Source: Acidobacteriota bacterium (lineage in GTDB: Bacteria; Acidobacteriota; Terriglobia; Bryobacterales; Bryobacteraceae). From it: DNA of 37,321 nt. The notes beneath the pieces were generated by a model, which saw only the letters and a list, made by a program, of their open reading frames with translations, had not been told where the DNA came from and did no database searches. The DNA lies in NCBI GenBank assembly GCA_025354525.1, contig JANXMS010000238.1, positions 1 to 37,321 on the forward strand, given 5' to 3'. Positions 15,701-24,034 of this stretch are shown in pieces; within the stretch, counting starts at the first letter, position 1; the number at the start of each line of letters is the position of its first letter. The position numbers and the translations under genes were made by a program.

Positions 15701-16923
15701 CGCCTTGTAAAGCGGGCGGACTGGGTTCGTCCATTTTCGGAATCGATTGCGGAGTGGGCCGCAGCCAGTTGTTGGCTGAAGGTGAGTTCCGTGATTTGCG
15801 CCATGGTCACCGGGCTCATTCCTTCGGCCTCTCGCAAGAAAGTTAATTGGCTTAAGGCGGCATCGAAGCCGATCCGAATGCAGTCTCCCAGACGGATTTG
15901 GTCGGTTGCGATGAGGTTTGATAGCGGCTGTACGAGCGAGCGTTCAATCGCCCGCTTGAGATGCCGAGCGCCGTATTTGGCGTCGATGCCCTGCGAAAGC
16001 AGAAACTCTTTGGCTTCATCCGAGCACTGAAACACGAACGCCCGTTCTGGCGAAGATTGGAACACCCGGTGTTGTACTTGCTTCAGTTCGATCTCAAGGA
16101 TCTGCCGAATCTGCTTCTCGCCGAGAGGGTGAAAGACGACGACTTTGTCCAATCGGTTCATGAATTCGGGCGTGAACTTTTTCCGAGCGGCTTCGACCCC
16201 GGTGCGGGAGATCTTTTCCGTCGTTTTGGCATCGAGATGTTCAAGGTTCACGGTTTCTTGCCGCTTGATGCCAAAGCCGAGCCGCGGTTGCAGCAGAGTC
16301 GACATCTCGCTGGCCCCCAGATTGGAAGTCATGAAGATCATCGCTTTCGTGAAATCAACCTTTCGATTGTCGCCCAGCGTCAGAGTCGCTTTGTCTAGGA
16401 TTCCGAGCAATAGGTTCCAGAGCGAGTCAGACGCTTTTTCGATCTCGTCAAAGAGGATAAAGCTGATCTTCGTTCGCTCGGTCTGGTACTGGTTGATCGT
16501 CTCCTGACTCAACAGTGGGTGGGTTTCCCGGTGACCCAGATATCCAGGCGGCGAGCCGATCAGTTTGGCAATCTCATGGCTGTGCTGGAACTCGGCACAG
16601 TCGATCTTAATGACGGCCCGCGGGTTACCGACCAAGCTCTCGGCCATGGCTTCGACGATGCGGGTTTTGCCGGTGCCCGTCGGGCCCAGAAATAGAAAGT
16701 TTCCGATTGGGCGTCCGGGCGGGTTCAGCCCCGTCAAATGCATCTGGTACATGTTGACGATCTGATCGACGGCTTCATCCTGTCCGATGACAAGTCGACG
16801 AAGGTTAGCCTCGAGCGCCTCGGCCTCCCTCCCTGTGCGGGAGGGGTCGAGGCGCACATTTGTCGGGACATTTCGCGCGGCGGGCCCTGATCCGGATAGC
16901 CCCAAGCTTGCCAGTCTCGTCAT
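15697..16923 (-). CDS. Single-AAA ATPase resembling the second AAA module of ClpC/ClpB
   Basis: This 408-residue ATPase corresponds to one AAA+ module plus the C-terminal D2-small domain of the Clp/Hsp100 family. Walker A is GPTGTGKT (80-87), Walker B is ILFDEIEK (156-163), sensor 1 is MTSNLGAS and the Arg finger is FMNR (R257). A loop PRLGFG (213-218) lies where ClpC carries its ClpP-docking VGF loop, so protease docking is possible. There is no N-domain or first AAA module. I chose the ATG at 16923 because aaaggag precedes it by 7 bp; the frame is open further upstream without family-like sequence. It is minus strand, convergent with the DUF4332 gene and downstream of an SDR gene. Confidence 0.75.
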   Translation of the reverse strand: MTRLASLGLSGSGPAARNVPTNVRLDPSRTGREAEALEANLRRLVIGQDEAVDQIVNMYQMHLTGLNPPGRPIGNFLFLGPTGTGKTRIVEAMAESLVGNPRAVIKIDCAEFQHSHEIAKLIGSPPGYLGHRETHPLLSQETINQYQTERTKISFILFDEIEKASDSLWNLLLGILDKATLTLGDNRKVDFTKAMIFMTSNLGASEMSTLLQPRLGFGIKRQETVNLEHLDAKTTEKISRTGVEAARKKFTPEFMNRLDKVVVFHPLGEKQIRQILEIELKQVQHRVFQSSPERAFVFQCSDEAKEFLLSQGIDAKYGARHLKRAIERSLVQPLSNLIATDQIRLGDCIRIGFDAALSQLTFLREAEGMSPVTMAQITELTFSQQLAAAHSAIDSENGRTQSARFTRR

Positions 16924-17103
16924 TCCACTACTCCTTTGCCAGTTCATTAAATGCCAACGTGGCGGTTGTGACGTGGACTGCGCGTCCGTCGGAATCAGCT
17001 TCGGAATATCTCGAATTTTTCTGCGGAGTCCTTGGATCACCGAATACCTCATTCAGGGTGTGAGCAATTCAGTAGCCGATTGAACTTACAGAGTCTTCCG
17101 AGC

Positions 17104-17820
17104 CTATTTTCCGGGTTTTGCTGGCCGGATTTCCACCCGACTCACCAACGTCCGCGCAGGCATTTTCAATACCGCAAGAACCATATCGGCAACATCTTGC
17201 GGAGCAATCTTCCAATCTGCACCTTTTCCGGCGGTCCGAGGAGAAAAATCGGTGTCCACGCTGCCCGGCATGATGTACGTAACGCGAATATCCTCCTGAC
17301 GGTGGTCCAGCATCATGGCCTCGCTGAACCCGTTCATTCCGAATTTCGAAGCATTGTAGGCCGCGCCGCCCGCAAACGGGTTCTTGCCCGCCAAGCTCGA
17401 AAGATTAACAATGTAGCCGCCGCCTGCACCGCGCATCCGCGTTAGAGCCTCCCGAGAGCAGAAAAACGTTCCGCTGAGGTTGACGTCGAGAGTATGTCGC
17501 CAATCTTCAATCGTCAGTTCCGCCGTCGGCTTGAAAATGCCGATGCCTGCGTTATTAATCAGGATGTCCAAGCCTCCCAATTTGGCATCGGCGAATTGAA
17601 ACAGTCCCGCGACGTGTTCCGGAATGGAAACGTCGCAGCCAGTGGCGTAAACGTTTTGAAACCCAGCCGTCCGAAGTTCCGCCTCGGCCCAGTCCGAATC
17701 GCCGCGACCGCAGAGCACAACGTGTGCCCCTTCGGCCAGCAACTGTTCCACAATAGCGCGGCCGATCCCGCGCGTTCCTCCGGTTACGAGGGCTCTCTTT
17801 CCTGCCAATGAAGTCGACAT
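17104..17820 (-). CDS. Short-chain dehydrogenase/reductase (FabG-like)
   Basis: This 238-residue NAD(P)-dependent oxidoreductase of the classical SDR type has a Rossmann loop TGGTRGIG (13-20), the structural motif NNAG (89-92), catalytic Ser in NLSSLAG (141/142) and YNASK (Tyr155, Lys159). The length and motif spacing are standard. An Arg in CGRG after strand 2 suggests NADPH preference (inference). The substrate is not deducible; resemblance to 3-oxoacyl-ACP reductase is general. It is divergent from the ccsA/hem operon with a 32-bp gap, so the promoters may be shared. A weak ribosome-binding site (aaggat) lies close to the start. Confidence 0.88.
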   Translation of the reverse strand: MSTSLAGKRALVTGGTRGIGRAIVEQLLAEGAHVVLCGRGDSDWAEAELRTAGFQNVYATGCDVSIPEHVAGLFQFADAKLGGLDILINNAGIGIFKPTAELTIEDWRHTLDVNLSGTFFCSREALTRMRGAGGGYIVNLSSLAGKNPFAGGAAYNASKFGMNGFSEAMMLDHRQEDIRVTYIMPGSVDTDFSPRTAGKGADWKIAPQDVADMVLAVLKMPARTLVSRVEIRPAKPGK

Positions 17821-17832
17821 ATCCTTAATCGA

Positions 17833-17838
17833 TATAAT
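17833..17838 (+). promoter_or_regulatory. Candidate -10 element of the ccsA-hem operon
   Basis: A TATAAT hexamer lies in the 32-bp gap between the divergent SDR and ccsA genes. No convincing -35 is seen 17 bp upstream. The short distance to the ATG (14 bp) implies a very short leader, so this call is tentative. Confidence 0.3.
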
Positions 17839-17852
17839 GAAGAGGCAAACGG

Positions 17853-18671
17853 ATGCAGGAGATTAGTATATTTTGGTTACGGGCAGCCACCGGGCTCTAT
17901 GCGGTCGGCTTGATCCATGTCCTGTTTTTCGTCTGGCTCCGATCAAATCGACTGTTTTCGCCAGCGCTGTACGCCTTTGCGGCGGGCGCGTTGCTCCACG
18001 CCGTCTCCATCGTCGAACAGTCCATCCAGGGCGGGCACCTGGCTCTACAAACCTTCCATCAAACGATCAGTGCTTGTGCGCTGCTCATCGCGGTCGCCTT
18101 CCTGATCGTATACAAGCTTTACGATTTTTCGAGCCTGGCGATCTTCATTTTTCCGATCACCTGTGTGATGGCCTTCATTGGCACGACGGCAGTACCGGTG
18201 GAGAGTTGGTCGGTGGCCGGGTTGCGCGACGCTTGGCTGCTGGCTCACGTGCTGCTGATTCTGGCCGGTTACGTGTCCATGCTCTTAATGGCGGTGAGTT
18301 CCGTGTTTTACCTGATGCAGGAGCGCCACTTGAAACGAAAGTTGACCGGTAGTCTATTCGACCGTCTACCGCCGCTGGGCACTCTCGATTCGCTTAGTTC
18401 CCGATCGATGGCGATTGGCTTTGTTTGTACGACCGCTGGGGTGATCACCGGATGCACTTGGGCCTACGTCGAATCCGGCACGCGCTGGATTAGTGAAGGG
18501 AAGGTGCACATCGCCCTGTTCACGTGGGTCTTTTACCTCGTGCTGGTGTTCCTGCGCTCGGGCGCTGGTTGGCGCGGGCGGCGGGCGGCGTTTCTCTCCA
18601 TCTATATGTTGCTGTTCAGCGCCTTGACCTGGGTTTCGCACACCGATTTGCGTCCGCTGCTGGCACGATGA
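17853..18671 (+). CDS. CcsA/HemX-family membrane protein (cytochrome c biogenesis)
   Basis: This 272-residue polytopic protein has about eight hydrophobic segments. It carries family features such as the WSVAGLRDAWLLAHVLLILAG region with a conserved His in a helix and the C-terminal TWVSHTDLRPLL. The tryptophan-rich WWD motif of large CcsA is not clear, so it is closer to the HemX subgroup. HemX proteins often sit directly before hemA and influence glutamyl-tRNA reductase level or assist heme delivery. Here its stop overlaps the hemA start by 4 bp (ATGA), which supports that link. It sits in the inner membrane; the exact role is inferred. Confidence 0.78.
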   Translation: MQEISIFWLRAATGLYAVGLIHVLFFVWLRSNRLFSPALYAFAAGALLHAVSIVEQSIQGGHLALQTFHQTISACALLIAVAFLIVYKLYDFSSLAIFIFPITCVMAFIGTTAVPVESWSVAGLRDAWLLAHVLLILAGYVSMLLMAVSSVFYLMQERHLKRKLTGSLFDRLPPLGTLDSLSSRSMAIGFVCTTAGVITGCTWAYVESGTRWISEGKVHIALFTWVFYLVLVFLRSGAGWRGRRAAFLSIYMLLFSALTWVSHTDLRPLLAR

Positions 18672-19939
18672 AGCTGCACGTCACAGGGCTGAATCATCGC
18701 ACCGCTCCGGTCGAAGTGCGCGAACGCATCGCGTTTTCGGACGCCGCGCTACCGGAGGCGTTGCGCGAACTGCGGGGTCGGGAAGGCTTCCATGAAGGCT
18801 TGATCCTATCGACATGTAATCGCGTGGAGATTGCCGTTACTACGGACGACCAAGTGGACGTGCAGCGATCCCTCGAAGAATTCTTGGGCCAAGCGCGCAA
18901 TCTGGAACGGCGCAACCTCTCTGGTCATCTCTACGGCTACGATGGCCGGGAGGCGATTCGGCATCTTTTCCGCGTGGCGTCGTCGCTCGACTCCATGGTG
19001 TTGGGCGAGCCGCAAATCCTCGGCCAGTTGAAACAGGCTTATGCCGTGGCCAAGCACGAGGGCGCAGTCGGCGGCTATCTCGACACCGTGCTGACCCGCG
19101 CCTTTTCGGTCGCCAAACGCGTGCGCACGGAGACGATGATCGGGCAGAATGCCGTTTCAGTGAGTTTCGCCGCCGTCGAATTGGCGCGGGAGATCTTTGG
19201 TAATTTGAAGGACTGCCGGGTCCTGTTGTTGGGAGCAGGGAAGATGAGCGAACTAGCCGCTCGGCATCTACATCGCAACGGTGTCGGAAAGATCCTGGTG
19301 ACCAATCGGACCCGTTCTCGCGCGGAGGAGATGGCCTCCATCTTCGACGGCACGATCATCGACTACGACGCCTATCCGCAAAGCTTGCCTCAAGTCGATA
19401 TCCTCATCGCATCGAGCGGGGCACCCAACTACATCCTCTCCCGCGATCAGGTGCAAAAAGCGATGGGCCAACGCCGTGGTCGGCCGATGTTTTTGATCGA
19501 TATAGCCGTCCCGCGAAACATTGAGCCTTCGACCAACCAACTCGAAAACGTCTTCCTTTACGACATTGACGACCTCGGCAGAGTGGTCGACCAGAATCGG
19601 AAGGAGCGCGAAGTGGAGGCGGCCACCGGGGAAGCCATCATCGCTGAAGAAGTGGAAAAGCTGGTTGCCCGTCTCAAGTCCCGGGCGGCGACGCCGGTGA
19701 TCGTCGAGTTGCAGGCACATCTGGACCATCTGCGGCGGGGCGAATTGCAGCGGCTTCGTTCGAAGTTTGGAGAGTTGACGCCCCAGCAGGAAGAGGCGCT
19801 GGAAGCGCTTACGAAAGGCCTGATGAACAAGGTCGCACACGGTGCGATTGCGGAGATTCGCAAGAGCGCCGCGCAAGACGATGGCTGGCAAACCGTCAGT
19901 CTCGTGCGTCGCCTGTTCCGGTTAGAAAACGATGACTAA
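18668..19939 (+). CDS. hemA: Glutamyl-tRNA reductase
   Basis: This 423-residue enzyme catalyses the first step of C5-pathway tetrapyrrole synthesis, reducing glutamyl-tRNA to glutamate-1-semialdehyde with NADPH. The N-terminal catalytic domain has VTGLNHRTAPVEVRE and ILSTCNRVE, with the nucleophile Cys50. VLGEPQILGQLKQAY follows. The NADPH domain has LLGAGKMSELAARHL and VTNRTRSRAEEMA. The C-terminal dimerisation helices end at QTVSLVRRLF. I chose the ATG at 18668, which overlaps the ccsA stop; longer forms read into ccsA. It is followed by hemC with an 8-bp overlap. Confidence 0.95.
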   Translation: MKLHVTGLNHRTAPVEVRERIAFSDAALPEALRELRGREGFHEGLILSTCNRVEIAVTTDDQVDVQRSLEEFLGQARNLERRNLSGHLYGYDGREAIRHLFRVASSLDSMVLGEPQILGQLKQAYAVAKHEGAVGGYLDTVLTRAFSVAKRVRTETMIGQNAVSVSFAAVELAREIFGNLKDCRVLLLGAGKMSELAARHLHRNGVGKILVTNRTRSRAEEMASIFDGTIIDYDAYPQSLPQVDILIASSGAPNYILSRDQVQKAMGQRRGRPMFLIDIAVPRNIEPSTNQLENVFLYDIDDLGRVVDQNRKEREVEAATGEAIIAEEVEKLVARLKSRAATPVIVELQAHLDHLRRGELQRLRSKFGELTPQQEEALEALTKGLMNKVAHGAIAEIRKSAAQDDGWQTVSLVRRLFRLENDD

Positions 19940-20834
19940 TTCGCTTACCATCGGGAGTCGCGGCTCCCAGCTTGCCCTCTGGCAATCGAACTGGGTGAAG
20001 GCCCAGCTCGAACAACGGGGCTTTTCCGTCAAGATTGAGATCATTCAGACGACCGGCGATAAGATCACCGACGTCGCGCTGTCGAAGATCGGGTCGAAGG
20101 GTCTGTTCACGAAAGAGATCGAAGAGGCGCTGCTCGAAGGGCGTGTCGACTTGGCGGTCCACTCGTGTAAGGACATGCCGACCGAACTGCCGGAAGGGTT
20201 GGTACTCTCGGCGATTCCGGTGCGCGAGGATCCGCGGGATGTCGTCGTTGGCCGCACAATTGCGGAACTGAGGCCGGGTGCGGTCGTCGGTACGAGTTCG
20301 TTGCGGCGTGCGTCCCAACTGCATCCGCTGCGGCCGGACCTGAAGATTGAGAACATTCGAGGCAATGTCGATACCCGGCTGAGGAAGCAGCGAGAAGGCC
20401 AGTATGACGCCATTATCCTCGCAGCCGCCGGCCTGCATCGGCTGGGCTTGGGGGAGCATATTGCCGAATATCTAGCTCCGGAAGTGATGATGCCCGCCGT
20501 GGCGCAAGGGGCGTTGGCCATTGAAACGCTGCTCTCCGGCCCTGGTTGTGCCGCCGCGCAACTGCTGGACGATGCGGCGACTAGGCTCTGTGTGACAGCC
20601 GAACGGGCTACTCTACGGGCGCTCGGCGGCGGTTGCCAAGTGCCGTTGGGGGCCCACGCGGTTCTGTCCGGCTCGGAGCTTCATTTGGCCGCTGTCTGCA
20701 TCTCGCCGGACGGTTCGCTTGTGATCCGGGTCGACGCACGGGGCATGGATCCAGAAGCGCTTGGCGCAGCGTTGGGGGCCCGCTTGCTTGATGGCGGCGC
20801 GCGCTTGATTCTCGATCAGGTTTACGCCCAGTGA
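19932..20834 (+). CDS. hemC: Hydroxymethylbilane synthase (porphobilinogen deaminase)
   Basis: This 300-residue cytoplasmic enzyme polymerises four porphobilinogens into hydroxymethylbilane. Family motifs are IGSRGSQLALWQ, GDKITDVALSKIG, LAVHSCKDMPTELP, GTSSLRRASQL and IRGNVDTRLRK. The dipyrromethane cofactor attaches at Cys235 in GGGCQVPLGAHA. The length is standard. It starts inside the end of hemA (8-bp overlap) and its stop overlaps the GTG start of the next gene by 4 bp, so the operon is translationally coupled. hemB and hemE are not in the window. Confidence 0.96.
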   Translation: MTNSLTIGSRGSQLALWQSNWVKAQLEQRGFSVKIEIIQTTGDKITDVALSKIGSKGLFTKEIEEALLEGRVDLAVHSCKDMPTELPEGLVLSAIPVREDPRDVVVGRTIAELRPGAVVGTSSLRRASQLHPLRPDLKIENIRGNVDTRLRKQREGQYDAIILAAAGLHRLGLGEHIAEYLAPEVMMPAVAQGALAIETLLSGPGCAAAQLLDDAATRLCVTAERATLRALGGGCQVPLGAHAVLSGSELHLAAVCISPDGSLVIRVDARGMDPEALGAALGARLLDGGARLILDQVYAQ

Positions 20835-22288
20835 AGGTCTATCTGGTCGGTGCCGGGCCCGGCGATCCCGGCCTGTTGACGCTGAAGGGGCGGGACGCCT
20901 TGGCCCGTGCCGACGTCATCTTGCACGACCACCTGGCCAGCGACGCTATCCTTGATTTCGCCCCCGCCACGGCAGAGCGCATCTACGTCGGCAAGAAGAA
21001 GGCCGATCACGCCATGCCGCAAGAAGAGATCGCCCGGCTGATGATCGGGCACGCTCGCGCGGGTCACATCGTCGTTCGATTGAAGGGCGGAGACCCGTTG
21101 ATTTTCGGCCGGGGCGGGGAAGAGATGGAAGCCTTGGTCGATGCGGGCATCCCCTATGAAATCGTACCCGGCGTTACCGCGGCTCTTGGCATTGCGGCTT
21201 ATACAGGGGTTCCGCTGACCCATCGGGACCACACGAGCGCGGTCACCTTTGTTACTGGCCATGACCCGGCCCGAATCGATTGGTCCCGCATCGGTCACGC
21301 CGAAACTCTAGTGATTTATATGGGGCTCACGGCGATTGGCGATATTTCGGCGCGGCTAATCGCGGCAGGCCGTTCGCCCACTACTCCGGCGATGGCTGTC
21401 CGCTGGGGCACGAGGGCCGACCAACAGACAATCGTCGCGACCTTGGCCGATCTGCCCGCACGGGTGGCGGCGGCCCAAATGCGGCCCCCGGCGTCGGTCA
21501 TCATCGGCGAAGTCGTGGCGTTGCGAGAGAAGTTGAACTGGTTCGAAAAACTGCCGCTCTTCGGCCAACGCATCGTTACCACCCGCGTTGGCATGGCCGA
21601 TCCGCTACGGTCGCTGGGTGCCGAGGTGTTCGAGTTACCGACGATAGAGATCCGGCCTCCGCTCGATCCTGCTCCGCTTGCCGCCGCGGTCGCCCAACTC
21701 TCAACTTACGATTGGCTCGTTTTCACAAGCGCCAACGGCGTTCGAGGCTTTCTCACGGCGCTTGATGATAGCCCATTTGATTTGCGCCAACTGCGAGCCC
21801 GCCTCTGTGCCGTTGGCCCGGCGACGGCCTCGGCGCTGGCCGCCGTCCACCTCAAAATCGACGTAATTCCCGAAGAGTACGTTGCCGAAAGCCTAGCTGC
21901 CGCGCTGGAGAAATTCGAGATCGCTGGGCAAAAGATCTTGCTGCCTCGTGCCGCCCTGGCTCGCGATATAGTGCCCGATGCGCTGAGGGAACGCGGCGCT
22001 CAGGTCGACATCGTTGAGGCCTATCGGACCGTCGTCCCGGCCACCGGCCTTTCCGCTGTCGCCGCCGCCGATTGGGTCACTTTCACGAGTTCCAGCACCG
22101 TGAAGAATTTTCTGGCTCTGGGTGGCGGACGGCTGCTCGAGCGCGGTGCACTGGTCGCTTCCATCGGTTCGGCGACCAGCGAGACGGCTCGCCAGCACGG
22201 GCTCACCGTCAGTGCCGAGGCCAAGGAATTTACGATCGCAGGATTAATTGCGGCCGTGGTCGAATATCGCCAAACTCATTCGTTATAG
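20831..22288 (+). CDS. cobA-hemD: Fused uroporphyrinogen-III C-methyltransferase / uroporphyrinogen-III synthase
   Basis: This 485-residue bifunctional enzyme has two parts. The N-terminal ~245 residues are a SUMT: VYLVGAGPGDPGLLTLKG, RLKGGDPLIFGRGGEE, VPGVTAALG and YMGL. It methylates uroporphyrinogen III to precorrin-2, the branch to siroheme and cobalamin. The C-terminal ~230 residues are HemD: LVFTSANGVRGF, AVGPATASAL, LLPRAALARDI and a final VTFTSSSTVKNF, closing the hydroxymethylbilane ring. Such fusions are common. The start is GTG at 20831, overlapping hemC's stop. It would supply precorrin-2 for the siroheme of the sulfite reductase; the oxidase/chelatase is not in the window. Confidence 0.94.
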   Translation: MKVYLVGAGPGDPGLLTLKGRDALARADVILHDHLASDAILDFAPATAERIYVGKKKADHAMPQEEIARLMIGHARAGHIVVRLKGGDPLIFGRGGEEMEALVDAGIPYEIVPGVTAALGIAAYTGVPLTHRDHTSAVTFVTGHDPARIDWSRIGHAETLVIYMGLTAIGDISARLIAAGRSPTTPAMAVRWGTRADQQTIVATLADLPARVAAAQMRPPASVIIGEVVALREKLNWFEKLPLFGQRIVTTRVGMADPLRSLGAEVFELPTIEIRPPLDPAPLAAAVAQLSTYDWLVFTSANGVRGFLTALDDSPFDLRQLRARLCAVGPATASALAAVHLKIDVIPEEYVAESLAAALEKFEIAGQKILLPRAALARDIVPDALRERGAQVDIVEAYRTVVPATGLSAVAAADWVTFTSSSTVKNFLALGGGRLLERGALVASIGSATSETARQHGLTVSAEAKEFTIAGLIAAVVEYRQTHSL

Positions 22289-22341
22289 GTCATCAGTCAA
22301 TTTCGCGTCCTCCTTCACAATCCAACGGATTCCCCGTTCTT

Positions 22342-22377
22342 CTCGATGAGCCCTGCCGAGAGGCAGGGCTCATCGAG
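22342..22377. repeat. Perfect 16-bp inverted repeat (hairpin)
   Basis: Arms ctcgatgagccctgcc (22342-22357) and ggcagggctcatcgag (22362-22377) are perfectly complementary around a gaga loop. It lies 54 bp after the cobA-hemD stop, at the edge of the YCII pseudogene. It could terminate the hem operon, but no T-run follows on either strand, so it may instead be a scar of an element or a REP-like unit. Confidence 0.55.
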
Positions 22378-22605
22378 CGCTACACGGCCTGGGCCACCAA
22401 GATCGCCGCCGAAGGGCGCAGGAGAGGCAGCAATAAGCTGCAAGACGGCACGTCTCGCCAGCGGACTAAGCTCGGCGTGATCGATGGCCCCTTCCCCATC
22501 GAAGCGGTCGACTCCAAGGAGGCCGTCGAACTGGCCCGGAGCTGTCCGCTCATCGATTTTGGCCGCAGCGAGATCCGCCAAGTCGACGTGATGTACGCCC
22601 GTGCA
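22355..22605 (+). pseudogene. Decayed YCII/DGPF-domain gene
   Basis: A remnant of a small YCII-related (DGPF) protein can be read as LIERYTAWATKIAAEGRR, then LGVIDGPF followed directly by EAVDSKEAVELARSCP and EIRQVDVM. Intact family members carry about 13 more residues (of AETKEAIGGYF type) between DGPF and the valine-Asp strand, so an in-frame deletion is inferred. The N-terminus with its start codon is missing. Such genes usually sit directly upstream of a SigJ/SIM-type ECF sigma gene, as here. Confidence 0.6.
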
Positions 22606-23665
22606 AGACCTCGTCGAGAACCTGTTTCGACGCGCCAATCTCGGTTTGGCCGAGGACGCAGTGCAGGAAGCGCTGATCCGAGCGCTTCGCACTTGGCCCT
22701 TTCGCGGCGTCCCGCCGAACCCCGCCGCTGGGCTGCACCTCGCCGCCCGGCGCTACGCCGTCGATCAACTTCGCCGCAGCGCGAGGCAACCCGGTTGCGA
22801 GCCGCTCTTCCTGCACGCACCGCCCGCGATCGACGATACGCTGCAACTGATCCTCCTCTGTTGCCACCCGGCCATCCCGCCCGAAAGCCACGTCGCTCTA
22901 ATCCTCAAGACCGTCAGCGGCTTAATGGAGGCGTTCTGGAAACCCGAAGTACCGACCCCGTCAATGCATGCGCTTGTTGTCGATCTCGCCGAGGATCTCT
23001 CCCCCTTCCTCTCTCCCGACATTGCTCCTGATCTCTTCAGACGTCGCGAATATGCCCTCTGTTAAGTCAGGACTTGCTGTAGTGTCGCCGAGATAGCCAG
23101 CCCGTTTCTGCTTCCAACGGAGACCATCGCCCAGCGCCTTCGTGAGAGCCAAACGGATCATCCAGGAACAGGGCGTCACCTCCAGCGCGGACTGCCTGCC
23201 GGCCGTACACACCGCACTCTACTTGCTCTTCGATGCCGGTAACCCTGCCGGGGGGGAGCACTGCGAAGAGGCCATTCGGCTGGTGGAATGTCTCCTCGAC
23301 TCCGGCCTCGGTACGGCAGAAACCCAGGCTCTCCGTGCCTCTTCTATCTCCATGCCGCGCGGTTCCCTTCACCTATCGCCCCGCACCGCGCCGTTCTCGG
23401 TTACCAAGCGCTCGCACCTGCGGAACTGAGTCCTTGGCACTTTGAAGCGAGCATCGCGGCGGCCTACTTATGGCGACCCATCGACTGGCCCCACATCGTA
23501 GTGCTCTATAGCAATCCGCACAAGGTGAAGCCCACGTCTATCGTGCGCCTGAACTGCTCAGGCCGGGCAGCGCCAAGAGGCGCTGGAGTTGCTGGCCACT
23601 GTGGTCGCTGACGGCGAGTTAGCCGATTATCCACCACTCGCGGCTACTTTGCGCGTCGGCCTTTA
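22600..23665 (+). pseudogene. ECF sigma factor (SIM/SigJ type with C-terminal TPR), broken
   Basis: Pieces of one ECF sigma factor can be joined. Region 2 is LAEDAVQEALIRALRTWPF with LAARRYAVDQLRRSA. A linker contains LLCCHPAIPPESHVALILKT. Region 4 resumes after an inserted repeat as VAEIASPFLLPTETIAQRL. After one frameshift it reads RIIQEQGV and LPAVHTALYLLFDAG, and after another LHAARFPSP, AELSPWHFEASIAAA, DWPHIVVLYS and finally ALELLATVVADGELADYP. The repeat at 22921-23081 lies exactly between the two halves of region 4. At least three frame changes and short deletions confirm loss of function. Confidence 0.75.
22921..23081 (+). repeat. Dispersed repeat, copy 1 (inserted in the sigma pseudogene)
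   Basis: This 161-bp element begins cttaatggaggcgttctgg and ends near gacttgctgta. It shares high identity with the copies at 28394-28599 and 28822-29031 but lacks an internal ~46 bp between two ccccgt words, as if deleted by recombination between them. It can encode a short conserved peptide beginning MHALVVDLAE. No target duplication or terminal inverted repeat is obvious. Confidence 0.8.
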
Positions 23666-23985
23666 GTCGGCATCGACTTCGCCAATTTTTCGCGGTCTTC
23701 GGGCTTCAGGTTTTCGCTTCGCGAAATCTGCTGCAAATCTTTCATCGCCTGCCGCATCGCGGTGCGGTCCACCGTCTCGCCGGACTTTCGCTTTCCGCGC
23801 GAGCCGTCAAGGAACTTAATAGCGGCGTCGTACTTGGCCCGTTCCTGTTCGTTCAGGCTGCCGTTGCGAACCGCGGAATCCAGATCGGCGCGCATCGCCT
23901 TCTGGCCGCCGCCTTTCTTCTGGGCGAAAGCAGGGGTGATGACCAACGCCAACATCAAACACGCCGACAAGAATAAACGTTTCAT
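23644..23985 (-). CDS. Small secreted protein of unknown function
   Basis: This is a 113-residue protein with a clear signal peptide: MKRLFLSACLMLALVITPAFA, with cleavage expected after the AFA at residue 21. The mature part is hydrophilic and rich in Lys, Arg, Asp and Glu with helix-forming sequence (NEQERAKYDAAIKFLDG, DREKLAKSMPTKGRR). I do not recognise a family. It lies between the sigma pseudogene, whose decayed 3' end it slightly overlaps, and a divergent O-methyltransferase. Coding is supported by the signal peptide and a sensible start spacing, but not by homology. Confidence 0.6.
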   Translation of the reverse strand: MKRLFLSACLMLALVITPAFAQKKGGGQKAMRADLDSAVRNGSLNEQERAKYDAAIKFLDGSRGKRKSGETVDRTAMRQAMKDLQQISRSENLKPEDREKLAKSMPTKGRRAK

Positions 23986-24034
23986 GTTTACCTGAACCCG
24001 TTTCCTGCTCTCGGGTTGCGGTAGCTTTGTAACG

